Below, piece after piece: positions 7,775 through 16,780 of a stretch of 56,821 nt of DNA. The notes under the pieces are model-generated. The model did no database searches. It was not told the DNA's origin and worked only from the letters and a program-made list of their open reading frames with translations. The stretch covers positions 1 to 56,821 of the forward strand of contig JAPLUI010000470.1 in the NCBI GenBank assembly GCA_026397725.1, read 5' to 3'. This DNA comes from Verrucomicrobiota bacterium. GTDB lineage: Bacteria; Verrucomicrobiota; Verrucomicrobiia; Verrucomicrobiales; Akkermansiaceae. A program made the translations under genes and the position numbers. Each line of letters starts with the position of its first letter. Positions within the stretch are counted from its first letter, which is position 1.

Positions 7775-8737
7775 ATGAACGACCTGATCCACTACGACAT
7801 CATCGCCGACATCCACGGGCGATACGACAAGCTCGCCGCCCTGATGGCACGCTTGGGTTACTCCCCGAACGGCGCGGGATTCATCCCGCCCGCCGGCCAC
7901 CGCGCCCTGTTCCTCGGCGACCTGATCGACACGAAACCCGGCCACCCGTTTCCCGGCGGCGTCCGCGCCACGCTGCACGCCGTCAAAGCCATGTGCGACC
8001 GCGGCGACGCGCTCTGCCTGCTGGGCAACCACGAGTTGAACGCCATCTGCTACCACAGCAGCGGCCCCAACGGAAAACCCTTGCGGATCCATGGCAGCCG
8101 CAACCGCCGCACGCACCAGGGCACGCTCGACGATTTCCCGGACCACGCCGACCCGGCCGGCGAGTGGCGCACGGTCTGGCTGCCGTGGTTGAAATCACTG
8201 CCGCTCTCGCTCGACCTAGGCGGCTTCCGCGCCGTGCATGCCTGCTGGCACCCGCAGCACCTTGCCCGGCTTGCGGGCCGGAGCCTCGCCGACCATGACT
8301 TTCTCCTCGCCTGTGCCGACCAGGCCAGCCCCGATGGCGAGGCCATCGAGGCCGTGCTCAAGGGCATCGAAGTTCCGCTGCCTGATGGGCATTTCTTCAC
8401 GGACCACACGGGCACGCAGCGCAGCCAGTTCCGCGCCCGCTGGTGGGAAGCGCCCGGGGCCGACACGCTGTGCCGCGATCTCGTGTTTCCAGCCAGTGAC
8501 CAAATAGGCCCGGTGCCCGTCGCTCCTGCCGCGCGGGAGATGTTCAGTCCGTATCCGGCCGACGCGCGCCCCGTGTTTTTCGGCCACTACTTCAAGCCGG
8601 CCAGCTCACCGGCACACCCGGAACGCCACAATGTCGCCTGTCTTGACCACTCCGCCGCCATAGGCGGGCCGCTCGTCGCCTATCGCTGGAAGGGCGAGTC
8701 CAATATCAACCCCGAACATTACATCCAACATTCATGA
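7775..8737 (+). CDS. Calcineurin-like metallophosphatase
   Basis: A 320-aa protein of the calcineurin-like metallophosphoesterase superfamily. Metal-ligand motifs appear in order: DIHG (about 11-14), GDLID (about 48-52), GNHE (about 85-88), HACWH (about 152-156) and a late GHYF. The set resembles ApaH/PrpE-type phosphatases acting on dinucleoside polyphosphates or phosphoproteins; the substrate is not determined. I chose the ATG at 7775; a TTG lies 21 bp upstream. Its stop overlaps the start of the next gene by the ATGA arrangement, so the two are translationally coupled. The divergent LysR gene is a likely regulator. Confidence 0.85.
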   Translation: MNDLIHYDIIADIHGRYDKLAALMARLGYSPNGAGFIPPAGHRALFLGDLIDTKPGHPFPGGVRATLHAVKAMCDRGDALCLLGNHELNAICYHSSGPNGKPLRIHGSRNRRTHQGTLDDFPDHADPAGEWRTVWLPWLKSLPLSLDLGGFRAVHACWHPQHLARLAGRSLADHDFLLACADQASPDGEAIEAVLKGIEVPLPDGHFFTDHTGTQRSQFRARWWEAPGADTLCRDLVFPASDQIGPVPVAPAAREMFSPYPADARPVFFGHYFKPASSPAHPERHNVACLDHSAAIGGPLVAYRWKGESNINPEHYIQHS

Positions 8738-9894
8738 ACGACAGATCCAGCAACGATAAACCTGAACCTCGCTACTCCGTTTCGGGCGTGGCTTATGCAA
8801 TCGCTTCCTTGGGATACCCTGATGGGCCAGACTCATCTCCAGACAACAGGAAGATCCGTGATCTTGTCGAAGACGGCGAGTTTGTCACTTGGTTGAAGGA
8901 ACTCATAGAGATTTCCTCAGATTTCGAGTCACCCAACTACCGTCCCGACAGTATTGAGGCATCGGAGGCTGCCGAAGCGGATGCCGACATCGAATGGCGC
9001 GCGACCAAGACCTTGGAAACTCTGACCACCCGACAACAGGAATCGCTGATTGCACAGGTTAAGGCTGAATTTCCAGAGGAAATCTGCTACGAAGTTGGTC
9101 AAATTATGCCAATCGGCGGCAATGACGAGGACGACGAAGAAGGTGTCGGTGCCGAACAGGAAGAGATGGACAAACGTAATCCACCAGTAATACCTCCCTA
9201 TCAAGTCACCAACAGCAAACCGAAGCTATACGCCGGAGGCCGCCTCCGGGATGTATTGGACCCATGGCAGGACATGCTATACCGCTGCGCCCATTGTGGG
9301 AAGGAGACGCCTGGCAACGATCTGGAACCGGGGGATTTGCATGAAACATTCTTTACCCGCAGTTGCCCCGCTTGCGGCGAGAACGTCGTTTTGATCGAGC
9401 TTCCCCATGTTACGGACATGCTGGCCAACCTCGATAATCTGCCTCTTGAAACCAGGGCGGAGGTTCTTTCCTTCGCCAAGCAATGTGCACATTGGCATAA
9501 GGAAAAAATCCATTGCATTGAGCAACTCCCGGAAATCGACCTCGACCATATCGTTCTCGTTTGGGACGCGGATTACGAAGGCCATAAACAATCCGAGCTG
9601 TATGCCAGGATCGTCATTCGCTGCGGCGAGAGGGAGATTTACCGCGGGCCATCCAGCTGGGAATACTACGATTACTTCATCGACGCCTGCAAGGTGCTGC
9701 GCCGAAAGTATGGCGACCGCCTCCACGACGTGATCCCTACCGAGCGGACACATAATGCGCTGTGGGGCGACAGGCTCCGGGCTCCCGAGATTGTTAAAGG
9801 GATGCGCGAACGCATCCGCAAGGCATCACGGATTGGTAACAGATCAGACCTGCCGATTGACCCGAACAATTCCTGGGAAAATTACAGGGCCTGA
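8734..9894 (+). CDS. Hypothetical zinc-ribbon protein coupled to the metallophosphatase
   Basis: A 386-aa soluble protein I do not recognise. Its N-terminal third is acidic and ends in a run of Asp and Glu (about residues 124-145). Residues about 185-225 contain a four-cysteine zinc ribbon, CAHCGKE followed by SCPACGENV. The C-terminal part is rich in Trp, Tyr and charged residues. The ATG overlaps the metallophosphatase stop (ATGA), so the two are expressed together and probably act together. No catalytic motif is evident. The zinc ribbon suggests nucleic-acid or protein binding. Confidence 0.7.
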   Translation: MNDRSSNDKPEPRYSVSGVAYAIASLGYPDGPDSSPDNRKIRDLVEDGEFVTWLKELIEISSDFESPNYRPDSIEASEAAEADADIEWRATKTLETLTTRQQESLIAQVKAEFPEEICYEVGQIMPIGGNDEDDEEGVGAEQEEMDKRNPPVIPPYQVTNSKPKLYAGGRLRDVLDPWQDMLYRCAHCGKETPGNDLEPGDLHETFFTRSCPACGENVVLIELPHVTDMLANLDNLPLETRAEVLSFAKQCAHWHKEKIHCIEQLPEIDLDHIVLVWDADYEGHKQSELYARIVIRCGEREIYRGPSSWEYYDYFIDACKVLRRKYGDRLHDVIPTERTHNALWGDRLRAPEIVKGMRERIRKASRIGNRSDLPIDPNNSWENYRA

Positions 9895-9901
9895 AAACAG
9901 C

Positions 9902-10018
9902 ATGAACCCCCAGACCCGCACGCATGCTGTGCTCCATCCTATCAAAGTAATGAATGAGCTGGGCCGCTGCTCGAACGATGCCGAGTACATTTTCTGCTCA
10001 CCTAGCCGACTTCTTTAA
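9902..10018 (+). CDS. Possible small protein of 38 aa
   Basis: An ATG seven bases after the preceding stop opens a 38-codon frame on the same strand, containing VLHPIKVMNELG and two cysteines. It has no recognisable motif. It could be a short coupled gene or chance. Nothing else is visible in 9895-10030. Confidence 0.2.
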   Translation: MNPQTRTHAVLHPIKVMNELGRCSNDAEYIFCSPSRLL

Positions 10019-10030
10019 ATAGCGTGGTAC

Positions 10031-10834
10031 TCATGGGATAGGTTGGATGTAGGGCGTTGTTTGGTCCACACAGGGCTGGAAAATATTCACCCGATGCCAG
10101 GCGAGGTAGGGCAGATGGGCCGGGCTGACCCAGCGGAGATTCACGGGTTGGCCACCGGTGAGGCATAGGAGAGTGGTCTGGGCAACGGTCAGGCGCTTGG
10201 AGAGAATCGCTGTGCCGTCGTCGGCAAAGGTCATGAGACCCTGGTCGAAGAGCGCATCCAGGTGGGCGGTTAGCAGAAAGCCGTTGAAGACGTCGAGGCG
10301 CTCGGCTTCGGTGTCGCATTGAGCCCAAGGCTTGGCGTGGCTGGCGCGGAGGGCTTCGGGAAGGTCCAGGCCGGTCACGGCGCAGGCACCGGCCCAGTAG
10401 TCCATGAGTGCTTGGCGGAACAGGTTCTGGCCGATCCGCTGTTTGACGAGCCGGAGCGCTTCGGTGGCGGCGGGCGGCTGCGCTTCGATCTTGGCGATTT
10501 CCTCCGCATAGATTTCGGCCGCATGGTTGGGCAAAGACATCGCCAATTCGGCGGCGCGGCGGAGGAGTTTGCCGAGTGCGGCCTCACCGTGGGCTTCAAA
10601 GCCACCGTCCGGGCGCTGCATGTCCGGCAGGCTGCGGGCAAGCTCGGTCGCCGGCGGGCCGTTGGGAAAGATCACCTGCCACGGGCCGCCTTGGGCGGGC
10701 GGCGGCATGATAATTGCTTCGGCTTTGTGACGGGCGGAAAACAACGCCACCCGCTCGGGCGTGCTTTCACGCACGTTTTCCCAGCCATTCGCGTAGCCGG
10801 CTTTTTCGATCAGGGAGCGTTCGAGCGGATTCAT
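10031..10834 (-). CDS. HNH endonuclease domain protein
   Basis: A 267-aa protein with a C-terminal HNH-type nuclease fold. A region reading QNLFRQALMDYWAGACAVTG is followed by ASHAKPWAQCD, then NGFLLTAHLDALFDQGLM. That is the pattern of HNH restriction-like enzymes in which SHxxPW and the N..L..H.D..FD segment form the metal site. The N-terminal half is unassigned and could be a DNA-recognition or regulatory domain. I chose the ATG starting MNPLERSLIEKAG at 10834, because upstream in-frame sequence looks non-coding. No partner methyltransferase lies beside it. It may be a modification-dependent (type IV-like) restriction enzyme or a stand-alone defence nuclease. Confidence 0.75.
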   Translation of the reverse strand: MNPLERSLIEKAGYANGWENVRESTPERVALFSARHKAEAIIMPPPAQGGPWQVIFPNGPPATELARSLPDMQRPDGGFEAHGEAALGKLLRRAAELAMSLPNHAAEIYAEEIAKIEAQPPAATEALRLVKQRIGQNLFRQALMDYWAGACAVTGLDLPEALRASHAKPWAQCDTEAERLDVFNGFLLTAHLDALFDQGLMTFADDGTAILSKRLTVAQTTLLCLTGGQPVNLRWVSPAHLPYLAWHRVNIFQPCVDQTTPYIQPIP

Positions 10835-11096
10835 GTGATATTTCAGCGACCAGCAAGCCTGATTTCCGACGCCAAACCAAGCGGAACTTGCGAGCATTTG
10901 CCCTCCTGCGGCGCCTATTCGTCGAATTCCTGAAGATTTCTCGTAAAAATCGCTTGCACCCTGATCCAAAGCGCGTAGGTTCCGGGCAGGCAATTAATGA
11001 GCGCTTTGGCACTCAAGCCGCGACCTATCGGGCCGCCGGATGGTAAGCAAGGGCTTCGGCCCGAAGTGACCCCACTCCCAAGGCCCACGATTTGAG

Positions 11097-11132
11097 ATGG
11101 CACATCCGCCCCGGATGTGCCATTTCTTTTCC
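11097..11132 (+). terminator. Strong hairpin terminator at the start of the HEPN-type reading frame
   Basis: ATGGCACATCCG-CCC-CGGATGTGCCAT is a perfect 12-bp stem with a 3-base loop, followed by TTCTTTT. It should stop rightward transcription. It lies at the very beginning of the plus-strand frame that follows, so that frame either starts downstream of it or lost its original 5' end. Confidence 0.75.
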
Positions 11133-11163
11133 CGTGTGGTGTCCGAACAAAAAAACTTTCAAT

Positions 11164-12870
11164 GATGCCGGTCCAGGCGCGGCATTTGTCGTCGCTCGTT
11201 GGCACGAGTTGTTTGACGAATTCACTCCGGACACTTTCCATCCCAAACTCTACAACCTTCCGGGGTTGGTTGCGGAAGCGACCATGATTGGCGAGTTGCA
11301 GGAGAACCATGATGCGTGGAACAAGCACCTCAAGCAGGTCCAGGCGGAGCTTTCGGAGCGATTGGCAAAAGGGGCGGAACGGACCGCTTGCACTCCTCGG
11401 CATTTTGGCATGCTCGAAACTTTGAGCAAGGCAACGTCTCATTCCGAGGTGGTTGGAATTGGCCGTGTTCTGAAACTCGAAGGCTTCCGGGATCACCTTG
11501 AGAACGGAGTCAGAAACCAGTTCCGTGACCTGAACCTTGAGACCGTAGCCGACCGAAAGGAGGACACCGATTTACTGCTTACTATCCTCGCAACCCATGC
11601 CTTCCGCAAAGGATGCTCATCCGAGGATACCCGGAACCTCATAAATGCACTATCTGGAGGCGGAACCTCGGTGAGGGATTTGATCCTTGGATCCATGCCG
11701 GAGCAACCGTCGTTCTTTGACTGCATTGTCGCGATCCGCGCCAGAGATGAACGAACGGAAACGGCGATTCGCGCGGTCTGCGACAACTTGAACGTGACCC
11801 GGGCCAAGGCAAACATCCCCGGACTTCCCGGCGAAAGTGGTCTGGTTTTCCTGAGACGAGCGACATCCGGATTGCGGGAAGCCGATGCGGTGGAGAGTTT
11901 CAAAGCCGACATCCGGGAAGGCCTCAACCTATTGGCTCTCTATCAGCAGACCGCTGCTCCGCCGATTCTCGGGGACGCATGGATCATGGATGCCGAGGGG
12001 GCTCGGCAGGTTCAATCTCGCTCGCCTTCATTCCGGAATCTGCACCCGCGTCGGAACTCAGTCCAGCTCGCCGACAAGGCCGCCGCCGCGCTCACTGGAT
12101 CTCGAGATGAGCCAGCGATCCGTTCCGCCTTGGATCTTCACAATCTGGCGCTCTCCATGACCGATCACCGTCTTCGCTTGGTGAACCTGTGGTCTGCATT
12201 GGAGTGTCTGGCCTCTTTGGTTGAAGGCGATTCCATTATTTCACGCGTCGAGCGGATGGTCTGTCCTATCCTCGCGTGGAGAAAGCCCGAGAAGATCGTC
12301 CGCTATCTGGCCATCAGCATCCATCTCTGGTTGAAGAACAACCCGGATCTTGATCGGAGAAGCCTTCCCTTTGGCCTCGGCTACAATGAATCAGTGGCCC
12401 CGGAGCGGATTCTTGCTCTTCTTGCCGCGCCGGAAAACTCCACCGGCATCAGGGCTCTCATGAATTTGGTGAGCGGTCACCCGTTGCTTCTCTACCGCGT
12501 TAACCAAGCGTGGAAACTTGTCCACGATCCTAACACCCTCCACAAAGACCTCTCCAGTACTTGCAAGAGGCTTGGCTGGCACCTCTGGCGGATTTACCGC
12601 GCCCGCAATCTGCTCGTTCATCAAGGCGTGGAACCCGAGTGCCTGCCGCAGCTTGCCAACCATCTCCAGCAGTATCTCTCGTGGACTCTATCGCGCCTCC
12701 TGCATGGATTGACTTTTGGCCGTGATTGGACTGCTCGCGATTCGTGGCATTTCTGGAAGTCAAAATCGGACCACCTCATTTCTTCATTGGCGACAGCACC
12801 TCACCTGCTTGTCATGGAGGATCTGTTTCCGGAGGAACTCCGACAACCAGATAAGGCTGTTTATCCTTGA
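11164..12870 (+). CDS. HEPN-type (Apea-like) protein, 5' end uncertain, possibly truncated
   Basis: The open frame runs from a TTG at 11092 but crosses the terminator hairpin, so the true start is unclear. There is no in-frame ATG before 11284; my left boundary marks where coding-like sequence begins. The C-terminal third (about residues 365-560 of the 592-codon frame) has features of a HEPN RNase fold: a helix RLVNLWSALECLASL and the motif RARNLLVHQG, which matches the HEPN R-x4-H active site. HEPN proteins are metal-independent RNases common in toxin-antitoxin and abortive-infection systems; the Apea subset is defence-linked. The N-terminal region is unassigned and mostly helical. The gene stands alone and its neighbours run in other directions. 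Confidence 0.65.
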   Translation, partial: DAGPGAAFVVARWHELFDEFTPDTFHPKLYNLPGLVAEATMIGELQENHDAWNKHLKQVQAELSERLAKGAERTACTPRHFGMLETLSKATSHSEVVGIGRVLKLEGFRDHLENGVRNQFRDLNLETVADRKEDTDLLLTILATHAFRKGCSSEDTRNLINALSGGGTSVRDLILGSMPEQPSFFDCIVAIRARDERTETAIRAVCDNLNVTRAKANIPGLPGESGLVFLRRATSGLREADAVESFKADIREGLNLLALYQQTAAPPILGDAWIMDAEGARQVQSRSPSFRNLHPRRNSVQLADKAAAALTGSRDEPAIRSALDLHNLALSMTDHRLRLVNLWSALECLASLVEGDSIISRVERMVCPILAWRKPEKIVRYLAISIHLWLKNNPDLDRRSLPFGLGYNESVAPERILALLAAPENSTGIRALMNLVSGHPLLLYRVNQAWKLVHDPNTLHKDLSSTCKRLGWHLWRIYRARNLLVHQGVEPECLPQLANHLQQYLSWTLSRLLHGLTFGRDWTARDSWHFWKSKSDHLISSLATAPHLLVMEDLFPEELRQPDKAVYP

Positions 12871-13027
12871 GGCTTGGCTTTTGGAAACTTGCAGCGCAAT
12901 TGAGCGAACTCCGCTCCGAGCGCATTATTCCATCGCATCGGAACTGCTATTTGTCAGTTGTTGAAACGACGGCGCTAATCGGCGGTGAGTAGCGTCGCCT
13001 CGGGGCTCCGCTGCAAACGAGTTGCCC

Positions 13028-14170
13028 TTAGGGGCGCGTCAGTTGTGTCGGAAGGCAACGTGCGGAATCAGCCGGCGGCGGCGTGACTAGGGTTGCCCGC
13101 CTTGCATTTCCCACTGGTGAAAACAGTTTGTCATACATGTCCCCTTTTTTGCGGATCTGGATCACGCTGAGGCCGACACTCTCGAAGAAGGCGCGGCGAG
13201 GGGCGTCCAATGCGCCAACTTTACTGTCCTCTGTTGGCCCATGAACATACCAGCCGGTGGGGCCGCCGTGTGGGTTGGGCTGGTAGAGTTTCCAGTAGCG
13301 GAAGCGTTGGATGAGCAGCCAGCGGAGCGAGACCTCGTCGGCGTGGAGGGCGAGGCCCTGGATCCAGAGCTTGCGGCCCATGAAGACGCGCAGCCAGGGA
13401 GCCTTGAAATAGGCAGGGGCGCTTGTCGGTTCCGCCGACGGTTCGGTCAGAATCTCAAGGGCCACAGGTCGCTTGAGTTGGCGCAGGCGTTCCACCATCC
13501 CCATGTATTGATCCAGACCGGCCCGGATGCTGCGCTTCATGGCCCGGTCGCCATGGACATGCCAGATGGCAAACGAGGTCGCCGGATCGGTGAGCGCGTG
13601 GGTGGAATAGTAGCGGTCCCACGGGTAGTAGTCGGATTGTGCCCGGCCGTTCTTCAGGCGGTGCTGGGCGCATGCCTGGTTTGGAATGGCGTCCTGCAGG
13701 CAATGGTCGTAGTTGGTGGTGAGGATCGGCACCTGCGCGTTGATAGCCCAGTTCACCAGTTTGGCATGCGGTTCACCGGGTTTCATGTCCTTCAACAAAT
13801 CGGCGAGGCGGGACTGGAGATCCGGCTGCTTGATGCGTGGTGCCGTGGGGTCTGCCGCCATCGTCCCGGTGGCTTCAAGGATATCGAAGACTTCCGGCAG
13901 GCTGGCAGATCTTTGGCCATGAGTTCGTTCTAGCAGCCGCATGAGAGTGATCAGCGCCTGGGTCGGATCTCTTGCACGCTCCGCCGCCTCGTTGACCAAT
14001 CGACTCATCAGGTCGTCCCAACTGATTCCTTCCGTAGCACCAGCGGCGAGATTGATGCCGTTGCCGATCAGAAGCGCGAGTTGGGGAGATTCAGAAGTGA
14101 AGATCGACCGCACGTCTTTGAATTGGGGTGGTTTGGTATTCATGGTGTTTGTCGTTGGGGCATCCGGCAT
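13028..14170 (-). CDS. SIR2-like NADase domain protein
   Basis: A 380-aa protein with a SIR2-type Rossmann fold: GNGIN (36-40) in LALLIGNGINLAAG, TTNYD (151-155) for NAD binding, and HVHGD (204-208) carrying the catalytic His. In phage defence (for example Thoeris-associated, DSR and Avs proteins) such domains degrade NAD+ and kill or arrest the infected cell. The C-terminal portion from about 300 has no hallmark. It lies 10 bp downstream of the SMEK-NB-ARC-TPR gene on the same strand, so it is probably that gene's effector partner. I chose the ATG at 14170; another in-frame ATG (MNTKPPQF) is at 14143. Confidence 0.82.
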   Translation of the reverse strand: MPDAPTTNTMNTKPPQFKDVRSIFTSESPQLALLIGNGINLAAGATEGISWDDLMSRLVNEAAERARDPTQALITLMRLLERTHGQRSASLPEVFDILEATGTMAADPTAPRIKQPDLQSRLADLLKDMKPGEPHAKLVNWAINAQVPILTTNYDHCLQDAIPNQACAQHRLKNGRAQSDYYPWDRYYSTHALTDPATSFAIWHVHGDRAMKRSIRAGLDQYMGMVERLRQLKRPVALEILTEPSAEPTSAPAYFKAPWLRVFMGRKLWIQGLALHADEVSLRWLLIQRFRYWKLYQPNPHGGPTGWYVHGPTEDSKVGALDAPRRAFFESVGLSVIQIRKKGDMYDKLFSPVGNARRATLVTPPPADSARCLPTQLTRP

Positions 14171-14180
14171 GAGCGGGGCC

Positions 14181-16754
14181 TCACGGTCCGGCGGGGCGGA
14201 GGTGGGCGAGGAGGCGGGCGAGTTTTTCCTCGATCTGGGCGGGCGTGTCGCCCATGGCTTCGAGGAGGAGGCTGTAATTTTCACACGCCTCCGTCAAATG
14301 CGAATGCTCATGCCCCGTGGTGCGGGTGAACTCCACGTAGATCTCCAGAGCCAGCCGCATGAGCGGCTCGGCATCCGCGTGGCGGTTGGTCTTCTGGAGC
14401 ACCGAGGCTAGTGTCCGCAGGTGGATGGCGACTTGAGGATGAACCATGCCGAAGTGCGCCTCGTCGATGGCGAGAGCCCGGCGGGTGAGTGGCTCGGCCT
14501 CGGTGAAGCGCTTGCTTTCGCAGAGCAACAAGGTGAGGTTGTTAAGGACTATGGCAACCTTTGGATGGTCCTTGCCAAGGACTGCCTCGTCGATGGCAAG
14601 GACATCGCGGTAATGCGCCTCGGCCTCGTCGAGGCGGCCGGTAGACATAAGCAACGTGGCGAGGCTGTTGAGGCTGGTGGCAAATGTGGGATGATTCTTG
14701 CCATAGGTGGCCTCGTCGATGGCGAGAGCCCGGCGCACGAGCGCCTCGGCCTCGTCGAGGCGATTGGTTATGTAAAGCACTTGGGCGAGGTTGATGAGGT
14801 CTCTGGAGATGTTGGGATGGTCCTTGGCGGGCGCGGCCTCGTCGATTGAGAGTGCCCTGCGCAGAAGCGACTCGGCCTCCGCGAGGCGATTTGTGTCCTT
14901 GAGCAACAGGGCGAGGTTGTTGAGGTCCGTGGCGACCGCGGGATCGTCCTTGCCGAAGGTGGCCTCGTCGATGGCGAGGGCTTGGCGCATGAGCGGCTCG
15001 GCGGCGTCGTGTCTGGCCTTGGCCTTGTAGAGGAGGGCTACCCGGTTGAGGAGCCCGGCAGTGGGCTCGGGGATGTTGTGGGCGGCGGCGTGGAGGGCGG
15101 CGGCGTGGGTGTGGGGAGCGAGGGGTTCGGCCACGGGCCATGTGCGGATGTCGTCGGCCTGGTAGGAAAACAGTCCGTGGAGCCACTTGAGGGCAACGAG
15201 GAGGGTAGGGGGTGGGGGTGGGGCAGATTGCTGCTGGCGGGTGATTTCCTGGACGAGACGGTGGAGGGTGAAGGAGGTGCCGGCGGCATCGCGGCGGGCG
15301 AGACTGAGATTTTCCAGTTCCGCGAGCAGAGCGCGGGCAGCGGGGGGGGCGTGCCGGCCTTCCAGGGCGGAGAAGGGAATGGGGTCGGGGGCGAACCAGG
15401 CGATTACGCGGAAGAACTCGGCGGCGGCGGGGCTGAGTTGGGCGACAGTGGTTTGATAGGTGACGGCGAGGCTGCTGGGGTGGCGCATCGTCCGGGAGTT
15501 ATACCAATGAAGCGCTGCGGCGGTGTTGTGATGCCAGAGGTCGAGGTAGGAGGCGAAGGAGAGGCGGTCCTTGCGGATGTGGGCGGCGGCCTGTTCGAGA
15601 GCAAGGGCGAGGCCGCCGAGTTCGCGGGCAAGTTCGAGCGCACGGGCGTTGTCGTCCGGAACCTTGGTCCGGTGGTCGGCGGTGCGTTCGAGTAGAAAGG
15701 CGGCGGCATCGCCATCGGCGAGGACATCAAGGGCCAAGGCGTCGATCCCGCCGGCGTAATCGGTCATGCGGCTGGTGATGAGGACGTGACCGCCGGCCAA
15801 GCGGGGAAGGAGTTGGTCCACGGCGGCCAAGGCATCGTCGGTGTCGGCGTTGTCGAGGATGAGGAGCCAGCCGGGATGAGTATTCAGCCAGGTGAGGACG
15901 GCGGCCTTTTGCTCGTTTTGATCGGTGAGGGCCTTTTCCGGGAGATTCAGAACATCGGCATGGCAGAGGGCCGCAAGCTTGGTGTCCAAGGTATCCGGGG
16001 AGTCGGCGGAAACGAAGAGCAGAGCGGTGTAGTGGCTCTGGTAGCGCCAGGCATACTCGACGGCGGCACGCGTTTTGCCGACGCCGCCCAAGCCGTGAAT
16101 GGCGTGGCCTTTGATGAGGGTGGCGGAGTGGCCGGTGAGACGCTCGTGGAGGTCGGTGAGGAAGTCGTCGCGGCCTTTGAAAAGGGAGCCGAGGGTGGCG
16201 TAGGGGAGGTTGGCGGGGCGGAGGCTGGCGTCGCGGTTCCAGGGCTTGGTGGGATCGTGGATTTCCTGGTCGAGAAGGTCCGCGACGGCGGTCATGCGCG
16301 GGATGTCCAGGGCGCGGATGTCCGTGAGAATGGAGGAAAGGTCGCGGACCTCAATAGCGGGGGAAAGGCAGGGGATGAAGTTTCTGCTGGGCTTGGGAGG
16401 GGGCGGGGCTTTGTTGACGAGGAAAAGGAGGATGATCTTGTCGAAGTGAGCGGCGAACTTGGGGGCGAGCGCCAGGGCGTGAGTGTCACGGATCTTGTCA
16501 GTGGTAGCTTCGGTGGTGATCTGGAAGGCGAGACGCTGTGCGGGATCGGCTAGGTCCACGACGGGGGCGTTGGGTGTGCGGGCGTTCTCGTTGGTGAGTT
16601 GGTAGCCCTAGAGGAGGTTAAGCAACCTGGCGCAGAAATCTTCCGCGAGCACTGCGGGGGAGTTGAGGTTCTGCCGGGAGTTTAGCTTGAGGTAACTCTC
16701 CAGCTTCGCGAGCGCGCCGGTGATGCGATTGATGAGGGACTCGCTGGTGAACAT
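14181..16754 (-). pseudogene. SMEK-NB-ARC-TPR STAND ATPase, interrupted by an in-frame TAG
   Basis: The frame from the ATG at 16754 encodes 48 residues (beginning MFTSESLINRITGALAKLE), then TAG at 16608-16610. It then continues in the same frame, GYQLTNENARTPNAPVVDLA and onward, to 14181. The two parts together match the N-terminal SMEK-type domain (helical start, then VDL...AFQITT). After it come an NB-ARC/NTPase module with Walker A HGLGGVGKT (about 220-228 of the joined protein) and Walker B LLILDNAD, a winged-helix region, and at least five 42-residue TPRs with EAEALxRRALAIDEA. Such STAND proteins sense phage or stress and trigger an effector, here probably the adjacent SIR2 protein. The TAG sits where a Tyr codon is usual. 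Restart at the GTG at 16559 would give 792 aa lacking half the sensor domain. Confidence 0.75.
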
Positions 16755-16780
16755 GGGAGTGCGGATGCGGGTTGGCAGTG

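Noticed and set aside
10915..11496. Minus-strand frame upstream of the HNH gene
   Set aside because: It is antisense to the HEPN-type protein, crosses the terminator hairpin and has no recognisable domain.
14421..16553. Plus-strand glycine/valine-rich frames opposite the NB-ARC-TPR gene
   Set aside because: Antisense shadows; the minus strand carries clear Walker and TPR motifs.
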